Source: Gryllotalpicola ginsengisoli DSM 22003
GTDB lineage: Bacteria; Actinomycetota; Actinomycetes; Actinomycetales; Microbacteriaceae
Direction: 5' to 3'
NCBI RefSeq assembly: GCF_000419445.1
Contig: NZ_AULK01000001.1
Coordinates: 496,001-560,000, forward strand
DNA: 64,000 bases
The notes beneath the pieces were generated by a model. The model had not been told where the DNA came from. It did not search any database and saw nothing but the letters and a program-made list of their open reading frames with translations. Positions 1-9,943 of this stretch are shown here, in pieces (the stretch's first letter is position 1; the number at the start of each line of letters is the position of its first letter). Both the position numbers and the translations under genes were made by a program.

Positions 1-435
1 ATGCTGGCCAAGACGGATGCGCCGCTCGACGTCACCCGCGTCGAGCGGCACATCGTCGAGCGCGACCGGGAGCTGGCGAATCCGTACAGCAAAGATCCGC
101 AGCTGGCGGCGATCCGCGACGCGCGCCGGTACCCGGGCGACCGGCTCGGGCGGGTGGCCGCGCCGCACCGCATCCTCGACCCCAAGGCCGGCCCGCTCAT
201 CGCGGTCAAGCTGCACCTCCTCACCCGCAAGAGCCTCGGCGGGCTCGAGACCGACCTCGACGCCCGGGTGCTGACGCCCGCGGGCGAGGTGCTCGACGGG
301 CTCTACGCCGCGGGCGAGGTGGCCGGCTTCGGCGGCGGCGGCATGCACGGCTACCGGTCGCTGGAGGGCACCTTCCTCGGCGGCTGCCTGTTCAGCGGGC
401 GCACCGCCGGGCGCGCCGCCGCGGCCGCGGTGTGA
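1..435 (+). CDS. FAD-binding dehydrogenase, C-terminal part (5' truncated by window edge)
   Basis: This is the last 144 residues of a flavoprotein whose start lies outside the window; the ATG at base 1 is internal by chance. The C-terminal stretch AAGEVAGFGGGGMHGYRSLE, followed by a GTFLGGCLFSGRTAGR-like tail, is typical of the FAD-binding dehydrogenase family related to 3-ketosteroid dehydrogenase and fumarate reductase flavoproteins, where it closes over the FAD. The substrate cannot be told from this fragment. The next gene starts 36 bp downstream on the same strand with its own Shine-Dalgarno sequence, so co-transcription is possible. Confidence 0.8.
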   Translation: MLAKTDAPLDVTRVERHIVERDRELANPYSKDPQLAAIRDARRYPGDRLGRVAAPHRILDPKAGPLIAVKLHLLTRKSLGGLETDLDARVLTPAGEVLDGLYAAGEVAGFGGGGMHGYRSLEGTFLGGCLFSGRTAGRAAAAAV

Positions 436-471
436 CGGCCGTGTGATGAGGGACGGACGGGAGGCGCATCC

Positions 472-1113
472 GTGACGCTCACGACCCGGAGCGCGCTGTG
501 GGCGGCGATCCACGCCGAGCGCACCGCACTCGCCGACGACGTCGCCGGGCTCGACGGCGATCAGTGGCAGGCGCGGTCGCTGTGCTCAGACTGGAGCGTC
601 GAGCAGGTCGTCGCCCACCTCACCGCGTCCGCGACCCTCGGTCCCGCGCGCTGGTTCGCGAGCGTCGTCGGCGCGCGCTTCGACTTCGATCTGCACAATC
701 AGCGGCGGATGCTCGAGCACCTCGGCTCCTCCCCGGCTGAGACGCTCGCGCGGTTCCGCGCCGTCGTCACGAGCACGACCGCGGCGCCCGGGCCCGTGAC
801 GGCATGGCTCGGCGAGATCGTCGTGCACTCCGAGGACATCCGGCGGCCGCTCGGCCTGACGCGCGCGTTCCCCGCCGAGGTCACCGAGACCGTCGCCCGG
901 TTCTACGCGACCACGAACTTCGCCGTGCCGAGCCGCAAAGTGGTGTCCGGCTTCCGCGTGGAGGCGAGCGACGGCGACTTCGCCGCCGGGGACGGCCCGC
1001 TGGTGCGCGGGTCGACGCTCGCGCTGGTGATGGTCATGGCCGGGCGCAGCGCCTACCTCGCCGAGCTCGACGGCCCCGGCGTCGCCGGTCTCGAGGGGCG
1101 CCTGCACCGCTGA
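472..1113 (+). CDS. Maleylpyruvate isomerase-family (DinB-like) protein
   Basis: This 213-residue protein resembles the mycothiol-dependent maleylpyruvate isomerase/DinB-like four-helix family (TIGR03083 type). The N-terminal part has the expected WSVEQVVAHLTASA segment, whose histidine usually helps bind a metal, and a second histidine lies in EIVVHSEDIRRPLG near residue 120. The GTG start at 472 follows GGGAGGC at a good distance. Many actinobacteria carry several paralogs (another lies at 29322-29909), and most have no assigned substrate. The fold call is good; the reaction is unknown. Confidence 0.75.
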   Translation: MTLTTRSALWAAIHAERTALADDVAGLDGDQWQARSLCSDWSVEQVVAHLTASATLGPARWFASVVGARFDFDLHNQRRMLEHLGSSPAETLARFRAVVTSTTAAPGPVTAWLGEIVVHSEDIRRPLGLTRAFPAEVTETVARFYATTNFAVPSRKVVSGFRVEASDGDFAAGDGPLVRGSTLALVMVMAGRSAYLAELDGPGVAGLEGRLHR

Positions 1114-1123
1114 GCCGCCGACC

Positions 1124-1164
1124 GGCGCGCGGGGCAGGGCGCGCGGGGCGGGGCGCGCGGCACG
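1124..1164. repeat. 14-bp tandem repeat, 3 copies, between convergent genes
   Basis: Units GGCGCGCGGGGCAG, GGCGCGCGGGGCGG and the shortened GGCGCGCGGCACG follow each other directly and fill the 55 bp between the two convergent stop codons. No function is evident. Confidence 0.7.
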
Positions 1165-1168
1165 CCCG

Positions 1169-1828
1169 TCAGCCGCGCAGCGACCAGGCGGCGCGCTTGA
1201 CGAGCACGTGCCCGCGGCGCAGGGAGAGGCGCGTCCAGGTGCCGGTCTCGAAGATGGGCACCGGCTCGAATTCCGGGCCGAGGAAGCCGAGCGAGTCGGC
1301 GGCGAACGCGACCCCGGCCGGCACGTCCCCGACCTCCTCGATCGGGGCGCCCCACACCGAGCCGCGCACCCGCCACACCAGCTGCTCGCCCGTGCCCTCC
1401 GGCACCGCGCGGGCGACCTCGGCGACCCCTTCGGAGGCGACCCGGCGCAGCACGGCCGAGGTGGTGCCGCCGACCTGTGACCACCCGCCGCGCGGCGGCG
1501 AGATGCCCGCCCAGGTCACCGTCGACACCTCCAGCGGCAGCCGGATGGCGGCCGGGTCGCCGGCGCGCGCCAGCCGGTCCAGCAGCGAGCGGGTCGGCAC
1601 GACCGCGTCGAACTCCGCGTCGGGGGCGGTCTCGAAGGTGCGCAGGCCGAGCACCGTGGGGGTGCGGTCGAGCAGGCCGTGCGGGTAGAGCACCGCGGTG
1701 TAGGCGGCGAGCACTCCCCCGCGCGCGACGAGGCGCACCGAGCCGTCTTCGACCCGGCCCGCACGTGAGAGGTACACCTGGAGGTCGGAGACGGCGAGGC
1801 CGTCGACCAGCGAGAACGTCTGATCCAT
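1169..1828 (-). CDS. Conserved hypothetical protein, 219 aa
   Basis: I do not recognise this protein. It begins MDQTFSLVDGLAVSDLQVYL, has no signal peptide or membrane segment, and mixes hydrophobic beta-rich stretches with a GGWSQVGGTTSAVLRR segment near residue 120. The start at 1828 is chosen because a -10 element (TAGTCT) lies just upstream and the divergent thioesterase gene begins at 1851; an ATG 24 bp further upstream would run into that gene's start. It shares a promoter region with the thioesterase, which is the only functional hint. Confidence 0.7.
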   Translation of the reverse strand: MDQTFSLVDGLAVSDLQVYLSRAGRVEDGSVRLVARGGVLAAYTAVLYPHGLLDRTPTVLGLRTFETAPDAEFDAVVPTRSLLDRLARAGDPAAIRLPLEVSTVTWAGISPPRGGWSQVGGTTSAVLRRVASEGVAEVARAVPEGTGEQLVWRVRGSVWGAPIEEVGDVPAGVAFAADSLGFLGPEFEPVPIFETGTWTRLSLRRGHVLVKRAAWSLRG

Positions 1829-1837
1829 GGGCCCCTT

Positions 1838-1844
1838 TAGACTA
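1838..1844. promoter_or_regulatory. Symmetric bidirectional -10 element TAGACTA
   Basis: On the plus strand TAGACT (1838-1843) is followed by 7 nt and the ATG at 1851. On the minus strand TAGTCT (1844-1839) is followed by 10 nt and the ATG at 1828. Both genes would be transcribed from one symmetric TANNNTA, the plus-strand one as a leaderless mRNA. Confidence 0.6.
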
Positions 1845-1850
1845 CTTTCC

Positions 1851-2738
1851 ATGGCCGACCCGGTGACCGCGATGCTGCAGACCCTGGATCTCACCGACAC
1901 CGGAGCGCGCACCAGCGAGGACATCTTCACCGGGCCCAGCCAGTGGATGCCGCACGGCCGGGTCTTCGGCGGCCAGGTGCTCGCGCAGTCGATCGTCGCC
2001 GCCTCGCGCACGCTGCCCGACGACCGTCTCATCCACTCGCTGCACGGCTACTTCCTGCGGCCCGGCGACGTGGCGCTCGGGGTGACGCTCGGCGTGGACC
2101 GCATCCACGACGGCCGCTCGTTCTCCACCCGCCGCGTGCAGACCTATCAGGACGGCGTGCCGATCATGTCGCTGATCGCCTCGTTCCAGGTCGAGCAGGA
2201 CGGCGTCGACCACGCCGTCCCCATGCCGGAGGGCGTGCCCGAACCCGAGTCGCTGCCGACGGTCAGCGACCATCTCGCCGGCATCCAGCACCCGGCCGCG
2301 CAGTTCTGGACCGAGGCGCGCCCCTTCGACATCCGCTATGTGGAGAAGCCGGTCTACCTGCCCACCGGCGACACGGGTGAGCGGATCGCCCACCAGTCGG
2401 TGTGGCTCAAGTCGAAAGCGCCCCTCCCCGACGACCCGGTGATCCACCGCGCCGCCATGGCGTACGCCAGCGACTACACGATCCTCGAGCCGGTGCTGCG
2501 CCGGCACGGCGTCGCCTGGTCCACGCCCGGGCTCAAGATGGCGAGCCTCGACCACGCGATGTGGTGGCACCGGCCGGCGCGCGCCGACGAATGGCTGCTG
2601 TACGTGGGCGAGTCGCCGAGCGCGGAGGGCGGGCGCGGACTCGCGCACGCCCGCATCTTCCGGCAGGACGGCACGCTCGTCGCATCCGTCTCGCAGCAGG
2701 GGATGCTGCGCGTGCCCGGCGACGCCGGCCGCGGGTAG
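1851..2738 (+). CDS. tesB: Acyl-CoA thioesterase II (TesB-type)
   Basis: This 295-residue double-hotdog thioesterase hydrolyses acyl-CoA to free fatty acid and CoA in the cytoplasm. The N-terminal half carries RVFGGQVLAQSIVAA (about residues 38-52) and HSLHGYFLRPGD, both standard in TesB. The C-terminal half has AYASDYTILEPVL with the aspartate of the usual catalytic Asp/Thr/Gln set, and SLDHAMWWHRP near residue 230. Length matches the family (about 285-300). No Shine-Dalgarno sequence precedes the ATG; a TAGACT -10 lies 7 nt upstream instead, so the mRNA is probably leaderless. Confidence 0.92.
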   Translation: MADPVTAMLQTLDLTDTGARTSEDIFTGPSQWMPHGRVFGGQVLAQSIVAASRTLPDDRLIHSLHGYFLRPGDVALGVTLGVDRIHDGRSFSTRRVQTYQDGVPIMSLIASFQVEQDGVDHAVPMPEGVPEPESLPTVSDHLAGIQHPAAQFWTEARPFDIRYVEKPVYLPTGDTGERIAHQSVWLKSKAPLPDDPVIHRAAMAYASDYTILEPVLRRHGVAWSTPGLKMASLDHAMWWHRPARADEWLLYVGESPSAEGGRGLAHARIFRQDGTLVASVSQQGMLRVPGDAGRG

Positions 2739-2743
2739 CCCTG

Positions 2744-2803
2744 CTCAGCTGCCCGATCCTCAGCTGCCCGATCCTCAGCTGCCCGATCCTCAGCTGCCGG
2801 ATC
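2744..2803. repeat. 15-bp tandem repeat, 4 copies
   Basis: Four direct copies of CTCAGCTGCCCGATC start at 2744, 2759, 2774 and 2789; the last differs by one base (GCCGGATC). Each unit contains the palindrome CAGCTG. The last copy includes the TGA stop codon of the minus-strand thioesterase, so the array looks like repeated duplication of that gene's 3' end into the convergent spacer. Confidence 0.85.
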
Positions 2804-3289
2804 CGCGGCGGAACCGGACCGGCTCGCCGACGTACGGCTCCCACGCCGCTCGCTCCGAGTCCGTGATGCGCCGGGGCCGGCCGGTGGCCGCGTCGACGAG
2901 CACGAGGGTCGTCGCCGCCCGGGCGTACAGGGTCTTCTCCTTCGCCGTCACCGGCGAGTACACCTCGTAGAACACCTCGATGCTGGCGCCGCCGATGCGG
3001 CCCACCCAGAGCTGGATGTCGAGCGGCGCGCGCATGAACGGCACCTGCGCCAGGTACTCGATCTCCTGGTGCGCCATCACGGTCAAGGTGCCGGCGCCCG
3101 GCTTCGAGTCGAGCACGGCCGTGTCGGCGAAGCGGCCCACGTCGTCGCCGTCGTGGTCGGGGTCGCCGGCCCAGAACGCCTGCACGCGCGCGTCCTCGAA
3201 GAAGCGCAGCATGGCGACGTTGTTGACGTGCCCGTACGCGTCGAGGTCGGAGAAGCGCATGACCGTGGGGACGTGGATGCGCTCCCCCA

Positions 3290-3290
<1 letters not shown>
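2790..3290 (-). CDS. Acyl-CoA thioesterase, 4HBT/YbgC type
   Basis: This 166-residue single-hotdog thioesterase has the 4HBT signature: MRFSDLDAYGHVNNVAML near residues 11-28, with the aspartate that acts in catalysis, then HQEIEYLAQVPF in the core sheet. Members hydrolyse acyl-CoAs of varied chain length; the substrate here is unknown. Its ATG overlaps the stop codon of ettA (TGATG), so the two are translationally coupled and co-transcribed. The last codons lie in the 15-bp repeat array. Confidence 0.88.
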
Positions 3291-4972
<1,682 letters not shown>

Positions 4973-4978
4973 GCGCCC

Positions 4979-4984
4979 AGTCTA
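4979..4984 (-). promoter_or_regulatory. -10 element of ettA (TAGACT, leaderless)
   Basis: TAGACT on the minus strand is followed by GGGCGC and the ATG of ettA at 4972, a 6-nt gap with no Shine-Dalgarno sequence. Confidence 0.6.
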
Positions 4985-5031
4985 TTTGGCCGCCACGACG
5001 GCCAGGACCCGACCCGGCCCCCGGCTCGGGC

Positions 5032-5511
5032 TCACCCGACCAGGCACTTGCCCGTCGCGAGCGGCTTCGCGACCGTGGAGTGGTAGCCGTCGACGGCGGA
5101 GCCCCACTGCCCGATCAGGCACTGCCCGTGCAGCTTCACGGCGACGAGGATCGACCCCGGCTCGAGGTTCGCCGAGGTCTTGCTGGCGCTCACCTCGAGA
5201 GCCGACGACGGGAACCCGGCCGCCACGAGCGCGCGGGTCACAGACTTGCCCGACGCGGTCGGGTGACCGGAGAGCGTCTTGCGGTTCACGCTGTCGAAGA
5301 AGGCGCGGTTCGCCGCAGCCGACGCCTTCGGGTCGAACGTCGCAGGCGCCGGCGTTGCGGATGCGGACGCGGTCGAGGTGCTCGAGCCGTAGCTCCACTC
5401 CGACGGCGTCGGCTGGGTCGAAGCCCGGTCGTCCGCGGACGTGCAGGCTGCGAGCGAGGCTGCGACCCCCAGTGCGACGAGCGCCGCAGCGCCTGCGCGA
5501 ACCGAACGCAC
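5032..5511 (-). CDS. Putative lipoprotein, DUF6993-like
   Basis: This 159-residue secreted protein starts with a lipoprotein signal peptide: basic VRSVR, a hydrophobic alanine/leucine core, then the lipobox SLAAC with the lipidated cysteine near residue 23. A Ser/Thr/Ala-rich linker follows, then a compact domain (about residues 65-159) with two cysteines, HGQCLIGQW and the C-terminal KCLVG, that could form a disulfide. I picked the GTG at 5511 because GAAGGGGG lies just upstream and the signal peptide then begins correctly; an upstream ATG at 5589 would bury it. The domain resembles DUF6993; its role is unknown. Confidence 0.72.
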   Translation of the reverse strand: MRSVRAGAAALVALGVAASLAACTSADDRASTQPTPSEWSYGSSTSTASASATPAPATFDPKASAAANRAFFDSVNRKTLSGHPTASGKSVTRALVAAGFPSSALEVSASKTSANLEPGSILVAVKLHGQCLIGQWGSAVDGYHSTVAKPLATGKCLVG

Positions 5512-5613
5512 GCAACCCCCTTCGCCGGTCCGCGCCGGGGGCGGACCTCGCCACGAGTCTACGGGTCGGGCCCATCGGGTCGGTTGCATCGTGCCGGGTG
5601 CATCGGCCCGGAG

Positions 5614-6258
5614 TCAGAACGGGGCGCGCACCTCCCCCGTCGACTCGTCCACCTCGGTCGCCTCGTCGTCCGCCTCGTCGCCGAGGTCGAGGTCGATCTC
5701 GGCGGGCCCGGCCGAATCCGCCGACTCCGGGAACGTCAGGGGCGAGCCGGCCTCCGCGCTCGTCGCCGAGAACCACCCCGGCGTCAGCGGCGCGGCCGCC
5801 GCGGAGAGGGCGTCGTCGGGCTCGCTCGGCTGGATCTCGCCGTGCTCGTCGTCGCCCGATCCCGCGGAGCCGGACTGCGGGTTGCGGTCGAAGCCGCGCT
5901 CCTTCCCGAAGGTCAGGTCGTGCCCCACGGCCTCGGCCTCGACCTCCACATCGAGCCCGCTCTTGTCGCCGGCGGACCACTCGCGCACCCGCAGCCGGCC
6001 GGTGATCACCACCGGTTCGCCCTTGTGGATCGAGGCGTACACGTTCAGCGCGAGCTTGCGGAAGCACGAGACGCTGTACCAGCTGACCGGCCCGCTCTCC
6101 CACTGACCGGTGACGCGGTTGAAGCGGCGATCGGATGCCCCGACCCGGAAGCTCGTGATCTCGAGCGTGCGCGCCGTGCCGTCCGGGGCCGGCTTGCTCG
6201 TGGCGGTGAACTTGGGCGGCGTGGCGACGAAGCCGCGCAGCGTGATGGTGGCGCTCAT
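5614..6258 (-). CDS. ssb: Single-stranded DNA-binding protein
   Basis: This 214-residue protein has an N-terminal OB fold (about residues 1-105): MSATITLRGFVATPPKF, then WYSVSCFRKLALNVYASIHKG and VVITGRLRVREW, as in bacterial SSB. The C-terminal half is long, low in structure and acidic, ending EVRAPF; canonical SSB tails end in DDDxPF, so only the final proline-phenylalanine is kept. It may be an accessory SSB paralog. AGGAGG lies 6 nt before the ATG at 6258, which sets that start against longer upstream readings. Confidence 0.85.
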   Translation of the reverse strand: MSATITLRGFVATPPKFTATSKPAPDGTARTLEITSFRVGASDRRFNRVTGQWESGPVSWYSVSCFRKLALNVYASIHKGEPVVITGRLRVREWSAGDKSGLDVEVEAEAVGHDLTFGKERGFDRNPQSGSAGSGDDEHGEIQPSEPDDALSAAAAPLTPGWFSATSAEAGSPLTFPESADSAGPAEIDLDLGDEADDEATEVDESTGEVRAPF

Positions 6259-6336
6259 CTGTTTCCTCCTCATCGGTGCGGCCGGGCGGCCGCGTGCGAC
6301 GAGTGTGACCGGCCGAGGCATCCGCTCGTACGACGA

Positions 6337-6375
6337 AGGCCGCCGATCGTGGAGAACGGACACGATCGGCGGCCT
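6337..6375 (-). terminator. Strong hairpin downstream of msrA
   Basis: A perfect 15-bp stem, AGGCCGCCGATCGTG paired with CACGATCGGCGGCCT, surrounds a 9-nt loop (6352-6360). It lies just past the msrA stop codon and upstream of ssb. No T-run follows, which is usual for GC-rich actinobacterial terminators. Confidence 0.75.
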
Positions 6376-6390
6376 GTGCGGGGGAAGTGG

Positions 6391-6918
6391 CTAGGCGGCC
6401 GCCACGTACTCGGCGAACGCCTTGCGCACCTTGTTCACCTTGGGCACGGCCACCGCGAGGCAGTAGCCCTGGCCCGGGTTCTTGGCGAAGAAGTCCTGGT
6501 GGTACTCCTCGGCCCGGTAGAACGGGCCGAGCGGCTCGAGCTGCGTGACGACGCCGCCGCCCCAGATGTCGTTCGCCCGCTCGATGGCGGCCTGGAACAG
6601 TTTCTTCTGCTCCTCGTCGGCATAGAACATCGCCGAGCGGTACTGGGTGCCGACGTCGGCGCCCTGCCGGTTCAGCTGGCGCGGGTCGTGCAGGGTGAAG
6701 AACGCGTCGAGGATGATGTCGGCCGGGATGACGGTCTCGTCGAAGGTGACGGCGACCGCCTCGGCGTGGTCGGTGGTGCCGGTGCACACGAGCTCGTAGC
6801 TCGGGTCGGCGACCGTGCCGCCGGTGTAGCCGCTGACGACATCGGTGACGCCGCGCAGCGTGCGGTAGACGGCATCGAGACACCAGAAGCACCCGCCGGC
6901 GAGGACGAAGGTCTGCAT
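6391..6918 (-). CDS. msrA: Peptide methionine sulfoxide reductase MsrA
   Basis: This 175-residue MsrA reduces methionine-S-sulfoxide in proteins. The catalytic motif GCFWC sits at residues 9-13, right after MQTFVLAG, with the attacking cysteine first. The family segments GYTGG, HAEAVAVTFD and the near-C-terminal GQGYCLAV, a possible resolving cysteine, are present. AAAGGGG precedes the ATG at 6918; an in-frame ATG 27 bp upstream is less likely. It appears monocistronic, ending in the hairpin at 6337-6375. Confidence 0.95.
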   Translation of the reverse strand: MQTFVLAGGCFWCLDAVYRTLRGVTDVVSGYTGGTVADPSYELVCTGTTDHAEAVAVTFDETVIPADIILDAFFTLHDPRQLNRQGADVGTQYRSAMFYADEEQKKLFQAAIERANDIWGGGVVTQLEPLGPFYRAEEYHQDFFAKNPGQGYCLAVAVPKVNKVRKAFAEYVAAA

Positions 6919-7001
6919 GTGGACCCCTTTCGTTATCGAATCCATACTTCCAAACCGCGGCGCGCCGCCGTTCGTTCCCCGGGCGGATCGGGAGACCGAC
7001 C

Positions 7002-7007
7002 TACTCT
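7002..7007 (+). promoter_or_regulatory. -10 element TACTCT, leaderless
   Basis: TACTCT lies 6 nt before the ATG at 7014, and no Shine-Dalgarno sequence is present. Confidence 0.55.
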
Positions 7008-7013
7008 CGCCGC

Positions 7014-7742
7014 ATGCAGCTATGGAACGACTTCGTGGACTGGTTCACGTCACAGGACGCCGAGCCCGTCGTCTTCGTCACGGTGGTGCTGTTCGTCGGC
7101 ATCGTCGTCTCCGGCCTGATCGCCGCCTGGATCGCGCGAGGCACCGTCCGCGGACTGCTGCAGCGCACCGACCGGCAGCAGAAGGCCGCGGCCATCGCGG
7201 CCCTGGTGGACGCCGCGACCGAGGCATCTGTCTGGAACTCGCTCACGCCGGCCGAGCAGGTGATGAGCGACCGGGCGGTCGGCCAGGCCGACATCCAGGT
7301 GCGTCTGCTGCCGGTGCGCGGGGCGGCGCTCGCCGCCACTTGGGCCTCCCACCAGCTGGCCGAGTTGAAGCGGGCCTCCGCCACCTTCGGCTACCAGCTC
7401 GACCCGGCGGTCGCCGAGTTCCGCGACCGGCTGATCGAGTGGCAGAACAAGCCCGGCCGGGCCAAGCGCATCTTCGCGGCCGATCTGGAGCGGTGGAGCT
7501 TCGCCCCGGACGCGCCCGAGGCGGCCGGCGACGCGGAGCAGCAGAGCTGGGCCGCCCGGCAGCAGAACGACACCCGCGCTCCGGCGCAGCAGACGGCCCG
7601 CGCGGCCGCCGCCGAGCTGCCCACCGCGGCGATGCCGGCGCCGGTGCCGCAGCCCGACACCGGCGACCTGCCCAAGGCCCCGGACTTCCTGCACGCCCGC
7701 GAGGAGCAGAACCAGCAGCACGCCCAGCGGTACAGCGCGTAG
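7014..7742 (+). CDS. Hypothetical membrane-anchored protein, 242 aa
   Basis: I do not recognise a family. One clear membrane helix lies near residues 18-42 (VVFVTVVLFVGIVVSGLIAA), followed by a soluble region rich in alanine, glutamine and charged residues. Several helices are predicted up to about residue 150, then a disordered Ala/Pro/Gln tail. It is probably an inner-membrane protein with a large cytoplasmic domain. It precedes nadE on the same strand with a 37-bp gap that holds a weak -10 element. Confidence 0.7.
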   Translation: MQLWNDFVDWFTSQDAEPVVFVTVVLFVGIVVSGLIAAWIARGTVRGLLQRTDRQQKAAAIAALVDAATEASVWNSLTPAEQVMSDRAVGQADIQVRLLPVRGAALAATWASHQLAELKRASATFGYQLDPAVAEFRDRLIEWQNKPGRAKRIFAADLERWSFAPDAPEAAGDAEQQSWAARQQNDTRAPAQQTARAAAAELPTAAMPAPVPQPDTGDLPKAPDFLHAREEQNQQHAQRYSA

Positions 7743-7779
7743 CCGCGGCCTGCGCCACCCGGTCTGACAGACTGGCTGC

Positions 7780-9843
7780 ATGACCGACGACTGGCTGGGC
7801 GCGCTCGGCGCGTACGCGCACGGATTCGCGCGGGTGGCTGCCGCGACGTTCCCGATCGCCATCGCGGATCCGGTCGCCAACGCCGACCGGCTGCTCGCCC
7901 AGGCGCGCGAACTGCACGACCGCGCAGTGGGCGTCGCCGTCTTCACGGAGCTGTGCCTCAGCGGCTACGCGATCGACGACCTCGTGCTGCAGGATCCCGT
8001 GCTCGACGCCGTCGACGAGCAGCTCGGCCGCATCGCCGACGCCAGCCGCGAGCTGCTTCCCGTGCTCGTGGTCGGCGCGCCGCTGCGGCACGGCACCCGG
8101 CTGTACAACTGCGCCGTCGTGATCCACCGCGGCGAGATCCTCGGCGTGGCGCCCAAGGCGTACCTGCCGACCTACCGGGAGTTCTACGAGCGCCGCTGGT
8201 ACGCCCCGGGCGACGATCAGCGCGGCGGCTCGATCGCCGTGGCGGGGCGCGCGGCCCCCTTCGGCACGGACCTGCTGTTCGAGGCATCCGATCTGCCCGG
8301 CCTCGTGCTGCACGTCGAGGTCTGCGAGGACATGTGGGTGCCGATCCCGCCGAGCGCCGAGGCCGCGCTCGCCGGCGCCACGGTGCTCGCGAACCTCTCC
8401 GGCTCCCCCATCACCATCGGCCGCGCCGACGAGCGCGAACTGCTCGCGGCATCCGCCTCGGCGCGGTGCCTGGCCGCGTACGTGTACGCGGCGGCGGGCA
8501 TGGGCGAGTCGAGCAACGACCTCTCCTGGGACGGCCAGACCCTCGTCTACGAGCGCGGCACGCGCCTGGCGGCCACCGACCGGTTCCCCGACGGGCCGCG
8601 CGCGGCGGTCGCCGACATCGACCTCGACGTGCTGCGGCAGGAGCGCATCCGCCAGGGCACCTTCGACGACAACCGGCGCACCCACGCGGATCGCATCGCC
8701 GGGTTCCGCACCGTGCGCTTCGAGCTCGCCCCGCCGCGCGGCGAGATCGGGCTGGAGCGGCAGGTCGACCGCTACCCGTTCGTGCCCGACGACCCGGCCC
8801 GGCTCGCCCAGGACTGCTACGAGGCGTACAACATCCAGGTCTCGGGCCTCGAGCAGCGGATGGCGGCGATCGGCGGCCCCAAGCTCGTGATCGGCGTCTC
8901 GGGCGGCCTCGACTCGACGCACGCGCTGCTCGTGTGCGCGCAGGCGATGGACCGGCTCGGCCGGCCGCGCAGCGACATCCTCGCGTTCACGATGCCGGGT
9001 TTCGCGACATCGGATGCGACCAAGGCCAATGCCACCGCGCTCGCGCACGCCCTCGGCGTGACCTTCGAGGAGCTCGACATCAAACCGGCCGCGACCGAGC
9101 TGCTCTCGCGCCTCGGGCACCCGTTCGCCGGCGGCGAGCCGGTGTACGACGTGACCTTCGAGAACGTGCAGGCCGGTCTGCGCACCGACTTCCTGTTCCG
9201 CATCGCCAACCAGCGCGGCGGCATCGTGGTGGGCACCGGCGATCTGTCCGAGTTCGCGCTCGGCTGGGCCACCTACGGAGTCGGCGACCAGATGTCGCAC
9301 TACGCCGTGAACACGGGCGTGCCGAAGACGCTGATGCAGCACCTGATCCGCTGGGTGAGCGGCTCTGGCCTGTTCTCGGGCGAGGTCTCCGAGATCCTCG
9401 ACCGGGTGCTCGGCACCGAGATCACGCCCGAGCTGGTGCCGGTCGGCGAGGACGGCGAGGCGCAGTCGACGGAGAAGACGATCGGGCCGTACGCGCTGCA
9501 CGACTTCGCCCTGTACTACGTGCTGCGCTACGGGCTGCGGCCGAGCAAGATCGCGTGGCTCGCCTCCTGGGCGTGGAACGACGCCGCCTCGGGAGAGTGG
9601 CCGCCCGGCTTCCCCGACGACGCCAAGGTCGCGTACACGACCGACGAGATCGTGCACTGGCTCGAGGTATTCCTGAAGCGGTTCTTCGGCTTCGCCCAGT
9701 TCAAGCGCTCCGCGATGCCGAACGGGCCGAAGGTCGCGGCGGGCGGTTCGCTGTCTCCGCGCGGGGACTGGCGGGCGCCATCCGATTCGTCGCCTCGTGC
9801 GTGGCTCGACGAGTTGCGCGCGGCGTACCCGCGGGGCGCCTGA
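7780..9843 (+). CDS. nadE: Glutamine-dependent NAD+ synthetase
   Basis: This 687-residue two-domain enzyme converts deamido-NAD to NAD with glutamine and ATP, the last step of NAD synthesis. The N-terminal nitrilase-type glutaminase has its Glu in FTELCLSGYA (near residue 50), Lys in PKAYLPTYREFYE and nucleophilic Cys in EVCEDMW (near residue 180). The C-terminal synthetase has the P-loop SGGLDSTHALL near residue 373. Length fits the glutamine-dependent actinobacterial form. CAGACT lies 6 nt before the ATG, a possible weak leaderless promoter. Confidence 0.97.
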   Translation: MTDDWLGALGAYAHGFARVAAATFPIAIADPVANADRLLAQARELHDRAVGVAVFTELCLSGYAIDDLVLQDPVLDAVDEQLGRIADASRELLPVLVVGAPLRHGTRLYNCAVVIHRGEILGVAPKAYLPTYREFYERRWYAPGDDQRGGSIAVAGRAAPFGTDLLFEASDLPGLVLHVEVCEDMWVPIPPSAEAALAGATVLANLSGSPITIGRADERELLAASASARCLAAYVYAAAGMGESSNDLSWDGQTLVYERGTRLAATDRFPDGPRAAVADIDLDVLRQERIRQGTFDDNRRTHADRIAGFRTVRFELAPPRGEIGLERQVDRYPFVPDDPARLAQDCYEAYNIQVSGLEQRMAAIGGPKLVIGVSGGLDSTHALLVCAQAMDRLGRPRSDILAFTMPGFATSDATKANATALAHALGVTFEELDIKPAATELLSRLGHPFAGGEPVYDVTFENVQAGLRTDFLFRIANQRGGIVVGTGDLSEFALGWATYGVGDQMSHYAVNTGVPKTLMQHLIRWVSGSGLFSGEVSEILDRVLGTEITPELVPVGEDGEAQSTEKTIGPYALHDFALYYVLRYGLRPSKIAWLASWAWNDAASGEWPPGFPDDAKVAYTTDEIVHWLEVFLKRFFGFAQFKRSAMPNGPKVAAGGSLSPRGDWRAPSDSSPRAWLDELRAAYPRGA

Positions 9844-9943
9844 GGTTCTGCGCGCGGAGGCAGCCGACGTGCACCGAGGACCAACCGCTGCGGCATCCGT
9901 TCGCCCAGACTGTGCACCAGAGCTTTCGCCACGAGGAGAACCG

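Noticed and set aside
1828-2032. Longer start for the 219-residue hypothetical protein
   Set aside because: It would extend across the divergent promoter and into the tesB coding region, where the sequence is clearly tesB.
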